From: Niabella beijingensis | Lineage (GTDB): Bacteria; Bacteroidota; Bacteroidia; Chitinophagales; Chitinophagaceae | Assembly (NCBI RefSeq): GCF_020034665.1 | Contig: NZ_JAIQDI010000001.1 | Coordinates: 2,790,001 to 2,854,000 of the forward strand | Direction: 5' to 3' | Length of the DNA: 64,000 nt | Shown: one piece after another, positions 59,842 to 64,000 of the stretch | How positions within the stretch are numbered: the stretch's first letter is position 1 | Layout: each line of letters begins with the position of its first letter | Translations under genes and position numbers: made by a program | Notes under the pieces: generated by a model | What the model was told of the DNA's origin: nothing | Database searches by the model: none | Seen by the model: only the letters and a program-made list of their open reading frames with translations

Positions 59842-62658
59842 TCAGATTACAATATTCACCATCTTGTTTTTTACATAGATGATCTTTTTGGGTGTCTTAC
59901 CCTCCACCCATTTTTGTACGGTTTCGTTTCCCAGCACCAGCTGTTCCACTTCCTGCTGTGAGGCCTCCAGTGAAAGGATCATGGTAGTACGCATTTTCCC
60001 GTTGATGGAAATGGGATATTCCTTATCGGATTCCCGGATGTATTTTTCTTCAAATACGGGAAAGGCGGCGTCCAGGATGCTGGAACGGTTGCCCAGTGCC
60101 TGCCACAGCTCTTCTGCAACATGCGGCGCATAAGAGGAAAGCATGATCAGCATGGGTTCCAGTACCTGTTTTTTATGGCATTTCAGGTCTGTCAGCTCGT
60201 TCACGAGGATCATAAAGGCGCTTACACCGGTATTAAAACTAAAACGTTCATTGTCGTCCTCTATTTTCTTTATGCTTTTGTGCAATGCTTTCAGTTCGGC
60301 GGCGGTGGGTGCTTCATCTGTCCAAACAGCGGCAAAGCTGCCGTCGGCCTGCTCTTTATAGAAAAGCCGCCATAATTTTTTAAGAAAACGGTGCACCCCT
60401 TCAATGCCTTTGGTATCCCAGGGTTTGCTCATTTCCACCGGCCCCAGGAACATTTCGTACATACGGAAGGTATCGGCCCCGTATTTTACCACCAGGTCAT
60501 CCGGGTTCACGGTATTGAACTTGGTTTTGGACATTTTTTCGGTCTCGGTGCCGCAGAGGTATTTCCCATTTTCCAGGATAAATGTTGCGGCTGCAAACTC
60601 ATTATTTTTCCATTTCTTAAAAGCCTCAAGATCCAGCTCCACCCCATCCACAAAATTCACGTCTACATGGATCTTATCCAGTACCTGGCCGTTATAGGTC
60701 TCATCAGCGGCAATCAGTCCGTGCGAGACAAACTCATTGGTACCATTGATCCGGTATACAAAGCGGCTGCTTCCCTGGATCATACCCTGGTTCACCAGGC
60801 GTTTAAATGGTTCGTCAAAACCGATGTACCCGAGATCATACAGGGCTTTTGTCCACATACGGCTGTACAGCAGGTGCCCCACAGCATGTTCGGTACCGCC
60901 GATATAAAGGTCTACCTGGTTCCAGTAATCGGTGGCCTGCCTGCCGGCGAATTCCTGATCGTTTTTGGGATCCATGTAACGGAGGAAGTACCAGCTGGAT
61001 CCGGCATAACCGGGCATGGTATTGGTCTCCAGCTCACGGGCCACCCATTCGGGGATATTGGCCAGGGGGCCCTCTCCTTCCGGCCCGGGTTTGTAGCTGT
61101 CCACCTGTGGCAGTTCCAGCGGTAATGCAGCTGCGTCCAGCGGGTAAGCGGTACCTTTTTTCCATTGGATCGGAAAGGGCTCACCCCAGTAACGCTGGCG
61201 ACTGAAAGCAGCATCGCGCATTTTATAATTTACTTTGCGGGTACCGATCCCTTTTTCTTGGATCGCTTTGATCACCGTTTCCATGGCTTCCCGCATGGGA
61301 ACGCCATTCAAAAAACCGGAGTTTTCCAGTATGGCATCTTTGGTAGGATTTGCTTCTTCGCCATTAAAATGCGCACCGATGATGTTGGTGACAGGGATAT
61401 TGAAATGCCCGGCGAACTTAAAATCACGCTCATCGCCGCAGGGGACAGCCATGATGGCTCCGGTGCCATAGCCGGCCAGTACGTACTCGCTGATCCAGAT
61501 GGGGATCTCGCGGCCATCGAAGGGATTGATGGCATAAGCGCCTGTAAATACGCCCGTGATCTTTTTTTCCGCCATCCGTTCCCGTTCACTCCTGCTTTTT
61601 ACATAAGCAATGTATTCGTCTACCGCCGCGGCCTGTCCGGGTGTTTTTATCTGGTCCACCAGGTCCAGCTCCGGCGCGATCACCATAAAATCCACACCAA
61701 ATATGGTATCCGGGCGGGTGGTGTATACTCTTATTTGAGATTTGAGATCTGAGATCTGGGATTTGATGTCAAAATCAATTTCTGCGCCGCTGGACTTCCC
61801 GATCCAGTTGCTTTGCATTTCTTTCATTGCTTCGCTGAAGTCGACCTGCTGTAGGCCTTCCAGCAGGCGATCCGCATATTCCGTAATGCGCAGGTACCAC
61901 TGGCGCAGTTTCTTTTTTATTACAGGATAGCCTCCGCGTTCACTTACACCATTCACCACTTCATCATTTGCCAGAACGGTGCCCAGGGCTTCACACCAGT
62001 TCACTTCCCCGTAACCGCAGTAGGCCAGGCGGTATTCCATCAATAAGGCCTGTTGGGTGGTTTCATCAAACGCATTCCATTCTTCTGCGGTGAACCGTTG
62101 AGAACCGAGACCCGGGATTTGAAATTTTTCGTTGGGAACCGGGTGATTCCTGTTTCCTTCCTGCTGAAAAAGTTCAACAAGCTGCCGGATGCCTTCTGCT
62201 TTCTGTGTTTTACGGTTGAACCAGCTTTCAAACAATTGCAGGAAGATCCATTGGGTCCATTTATAATACCCCGGGTCGCTGGTGCGCACCTCCCGGCTCC
62301 AGTCGAAGCAAAAACCGATATTATCCAGTTGGTTTCTGAAAGTAGTAATATTTTTTTCGGTTGAGACAGCCGGATGAATGCCGTTTTCAATGGCATATTG
62401 TTCGGCCGGAAGGCCAAAGGCGTCATATCCCATAGGGTGCAGCACATTAAATCCTTTCAACCGTTTGTACCGTGCATAAATATCGCTGGCAATATAGCCC
62501 AGGGGGTGTCCCACATGTAACCCTGCCCCGCTGGGATAAGGGAACATATCCAGTACATAATATTTGGGTTTATCACTTTTATTGGAAACCGTGTAGGTGC
62601 TGTTCTCAGCCCAGTAGCGCTGCCATTTTTTCTCTATTCCGTTAAAATTATACTCCAT
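59842..62658 (-). CDS. leuS: Leucyl-tRNA synthetase
   Basis: 938-residue class I synthetase. HIGH motif HVGHPLGY, editing (CP1) domain, KMSKS motif KMSKTKFN, and the C-terminal anticodon-binding region (TGVSAFMILVNELTD) are all present in order. The start MEYNFNGIEKKWQRYW at 62658 is the family-typical one; longer upstream starts at 62715 and 62763 give non-family extensions and the latter would precede the promoter box. Charges tRNA-Leu and edits mischarged amino acids. It ends at a shared terminator. Confidence 0.96.
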   Translation of the reverse strand: MEYNFNGIEKKWQRYWAENSTYTVSNKSDKPKYYVLDMFPYPSGAGLHVGHPLGYIASDIYARYKRLKGFNVLHPMGYDAFGLPAEQYAIENGIHPAVSTEKNITTFRNQLDNIGFCFDWSREVRTSDPGYYKWTQWIFLQLFESWFNRKTQKAEGIRQLVELFQQEGNRNHPVPNEKFQIPGLGSQRFTAEEWNAFDETTQQALLMEYRLAYCGYGEVNWCEALGTVLANDEVVNGVSERGGYPVIKKKLRQWYLRITEYADRLLEGLQQVDFSEAMKEMQSNWIGKSSGAEIDFDIKSQISDLKSQIRVYTTRPDTIFGVDFMVIAPELDLVDQIKTPGQAAAVDEYIAYVKSRSERERMAEKKITGVFTGAYAINPFDGREIPIWISEYVLAGYGTGAIMAVPCGDERDFKFAGHFNIPVTNIIGAHFNGEEANPTKDAILENSGFLNGVPMREAMETVIKAIQEKGIGTRKVNYKMRDAAFSRQRYWGEPFPIQWKKGTAYPLDAAALPLELPQVDSYKPGPEGEGPLANIPEWVARELETNTMPGYAGSSWYFLRYMDPKNDQEFAGRQATDYWNQVDLYIGGTEHAVGHLLYSRMWTKALYDLGYIGFDEPFKRLVNQGMIQGSSRFVYRINGTNEFVSHGLIAADETYNGQVLDKIHVDVNFVDGVELDLEAFKKWKNNEFAAATFILENGKYLCGTETEKMSKTKFNTVNPDDLVVKYGADTFRMYEMFLGPVEMSKPWDTKGIEGVHRFLKKLWRLFYKEQADGSFAAVWTDEAPTAAELKALHKSIKKIEDDNERFSFNTGVSAFMILVNELTDLKCHKKQVLEPMLIMLSSYAPHVAEELWQALGNRSSILDAAFPVFEEKYIRESDKEYPISINGKMRTTMILSLEASQQEVEQLVLGNETVQKWVEGKTPKKIIYVKNKMVNIVI

Positions 62659-63091
62659 AATGCTGTATTGATCCGGTCCCTTCCTTAGCGTTTGAAAAGG
62701 ATTTTTGTGCTTCATTTTCAACAAAAAATCAGGAAACCTGGCTTGGGGGGCAAATTTAAGCAATGTATGCTCAAAAAAGCAGGTCCGGGCGGTATTTTGA
62801 AGGCAAATGAAGCCACGGATCCGCAGATAAAGGCGGACTACAGGAAAACAATGATGTGGCCGGATTCAGGTGGCCGCAAATAAAAGCAATCACCAGGGCA
62901 TCCGCTACCGGTCTGGGTGCAACCGGCGCTGAGCGGGCAGGGTCTGCGGAAGCCCTTCGATGCCCGGGCAGTATAACCGGTCACCTGTAGATCGTATTTG
63001 GTAAAAAATGAATAAATGTACCCCCATTTGGTTGTTCCCACCGGGCCATTTCTCATAATTACTTATATTGCAGTCCAAAAATCGACAGACA
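62659..63091. other. Intergenic DNA with leuS promoter box
   Basis: A minus-strand TAAATTTG (TAnnTTTG) at 62751-62758 lies 92 bases upstream of the leuS ATG, giving it a leader of nearly 90 nt. GGGCATC and GATGCCC form a loose inverted repeat near 62897 and 62959. No gene or T-box leader is evident. Confidence 0.4.
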
Positions 63092-63343
63092 ATGGCTACA
63101 TCAAACAGCAATACTCCTTCCATGTTTTCAAAGTCCAATTATATGTGGATGCTTATCGGAGCTGTGGTAATGGCGTTGGGTATGTTTTTAATGTCGGGCG
63201 GAAAAAGCGACGACCCGCATGTGTTCGACAAGAACGCGGTCTACAGTGCTACCCGCATTACTGTTGCACCGATACTTATTTTTATCGGCCTGGCCATTGA
63301 GATCTATGCCATTTTTAAAAAATCATCGACGGAAAAAAACTAA
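63092..63343 (+). CDS. DUF3098 family membrane protein
   Basis: 83 residues with two predicted membrane spans (NYMWMLIGAVVMALGMFLM; ITVAPILIFIGLAIEIYAIF). The sequence GKSDDPHVFDKNAVYSATRITVAP between them is the DUF3098 signature. It lies 66 bp upstream of uppP, a conserved pairing in Bacteroidota, so a role in cell-envelope metabolism is plausible. Function not established. Confidence 0.88.
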   Translation: MATSNSNTPSMFSKSNYMWMLIGAVVMALGMFLMSGGKSDDPHVFDKNAVYSATRITVAPILIFIGLAIEIYAIFKKSSTEKN

Positions 63344-63365
63344 GCGTTTTTCAATAAAAGAAATT

Positions 63366-63392
63366 TAAGGCGGCTACTTTTGTGTCGCCTTA
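63366..63392 (+). terminator. Hairpin between DUF3098 gene and uppP
   Basis: TAAGGCG pairs with CGCCTTA, loop 13 nt, followed by a T-run. It may terminate the DUF3098 transcript. The loop contains TACTTTTG (63375-63382), which could instead be the uppP -7 box. Confidence 0.6.
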
Positions 63393-63409
63393 TTTTTTAA
63401 AAGCACTTT

Positions 63410-64000
63410 ATGAGTATAATTCAGGCCATCATTATCGCAATTGTTGAAGGTATTACAGAGTACCTGCCCATTTCTTCCACCGGGCATATGATCATCGCCA
63501 GTTCGTTTATGGGCATCGAAAAAGAAGAGTTTACCAAATTGTTTGAGGTCTCCATACAGCTGGGCGCTATCCTGGCCGTGGTGGTACTGTACTGGCGCCG
63601 GTTCTTTCCTTCAAAAGCGGAAGGCGGCATTAACTGGACCTTTTATCTTAAACTTATCGCCGGTGTTATCCCTGCACTGGTATTGGGGTATTTATTCTCT
63701 GATAAGATCGATGAACTGCTGGAAAGTCCAAAGGTGGTTGCAATAACATTGCTGGCCGGGGGATTTGTGCTTTTAGTGATCGACCGGATGTTCAATCATC
63801 CAACCGTTAAAACAATCGACCAGGTCTCCTTTTCCAGGGCGTTTGTCACCGGGCTGTGGCAGGTGGTGGCCATGGTTCCGGGAGTGAGCCGTAGTGCGGC
63901 ATCTATCATCGGTGGTATGCAGCAGAAAATGACCCGGAATGTAGCAGCAGAGTTTTCCTTTTTCCTGGCAGTGCCCACCATGGCAGCAGCCACACTGTAT
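63410..64000 (+). CDS. uppP: Undecaprenyl-diphosphatase UppP (BacA), 3' truncated by window
   Basis: 197 codons of an open frame running off the window end. The N-terminal motif IVEGITEYLPISSTGHMIIAS and the second motif VPGVSRSAASIIGG are the two active-site signatures of UppP/BacA, with hydrophobic spans in between. It converts undecaprenyl pyrophosphate to the monophosphate for peptidoglycan and O-antigen lipid carriers, and gives bacitracin resistance. The expected length is about 260-270 residues, so roughly 70 are missing. The start ATG follows a candidate hairpin and -7 box. Confidence 0.93.
   Translation, partial: MSIIQAIIIAIVEGITEYLPISSTGHMIIASSFMGIEKEEFTKLFEVSIQLGAILAVVVLYWRRFFPSKAEGGINWTFYLKLIAGVIPALVLGYLFSDKIDELLESPKVVAITLLAGGFVLLVIDRMFNHPTVKTIDQVSFSRAFVTGLWQVVAMVPGVSRSAASIIGGMQQKMTRNVAAEFSFFLAVPTMAAATLY

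Noticed and set aside
62897..62965. GGGCATC/GATGCCC inverted repeat upstream of the DUF3098 gene as a regulatory element
   Set aside because: Only 7 bp with a 55-nt gap, as expected by chance in this length of DNA.
1..64000. CRISPR arrays, tRNA or rRNA genes, prophage or insertion sequences
   Set aside because: No regularly spaced repeats, no tRNA T-loop-like motif in the gaps, and no transposase or integrase reading frame seen.

Overview
The window looks like ordinary chromosome from a Bacteroidota bacterium, most likely family Chitinophagaceae (a Niabella/Terrimonas-like genus is a guess). The signs are near-neutral GC, a SusC-style CarboxypepD_reg outer-membrane barrel protein, LytS/LytTR signalling, a GH78 rhamnosidase, DUF2911 and DUF3098 proteins, type III pantothenate kinase, and promoters with the Bacteroidota -7 box TAnnTTTG. 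I saw no rRNA, tRNA, CRISPR array, prophage or intact insertion sequence.

Layout. 0-7 kb: metF and lptB (divergent), a small coiled-coil protein, an SDR enzyme, then a leftward envelope/cofactor run of LON-domain protein, coaX, an outer-membrane protein and lptC. 7-13 kb: meaB, a GT2 glycosyltransferase, two adjacent pseudouridine synthases and two small secreted Spy-like proteins. 12-19 kb: two metallophosphoesterases, a HAD phosphatase, an overlapping LpxH-like/glycosyltransferase pair, and a large outer-membrane barrel protein. 19-25 kb: SIMPL protein, TIGR02757 protein, a Fic-fold protein that has lost its catalytic His, a Cys/Met-metabolism PLP enzyme, and a tandem pair of secreted paralogues with duplicated promoters. 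25-31 kb: a DUF2911/AcpH/thioredoxin-like operon, a TPP-riboswitch operon (pnuT plus an acyl-CoA-dehydrogenase-like flavoprotein), a SET-domain protein and obgE. 31-37 kb: GH78 rhamnosidase, SRPBCC protein, msrB, adk and two lipoproteins. 38-50 kb: an ABC ATPase/permease module, a secreted TolB-amidohydrolase fusion, a minimal TonB-C protein, feoB and a FUSC-family membrane protein. 50-57 kb: histidine kinase, TlpA-type thioredoxin, LytTR regulator and serine hydrolase in one compact operon, then a membrane protein. 56-64 kb: M16 peptidase, a DUF937-OmpA fusion, leuS, a DUF3098 protein and the start of uppP, cut by the window end.

The most interesting signals are small. A -7 promoter box sits at a fixed 6 nt from the start codon of several genes, which implies leaderless mRNAs and supports a TTG start for feoB. 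Two GTGAAA-N13-TTTCAC palindromes flank the secreted-paralogue locus. The Fic protein has lost both its catalytic His and its inhibitory Glu. A flavoprotein of unknown role lies inside a thiamine-regulated operon. I did not find a clearly new multi-gene defence or mobile system. All functional statements come from reading motifs; no database search was possible.
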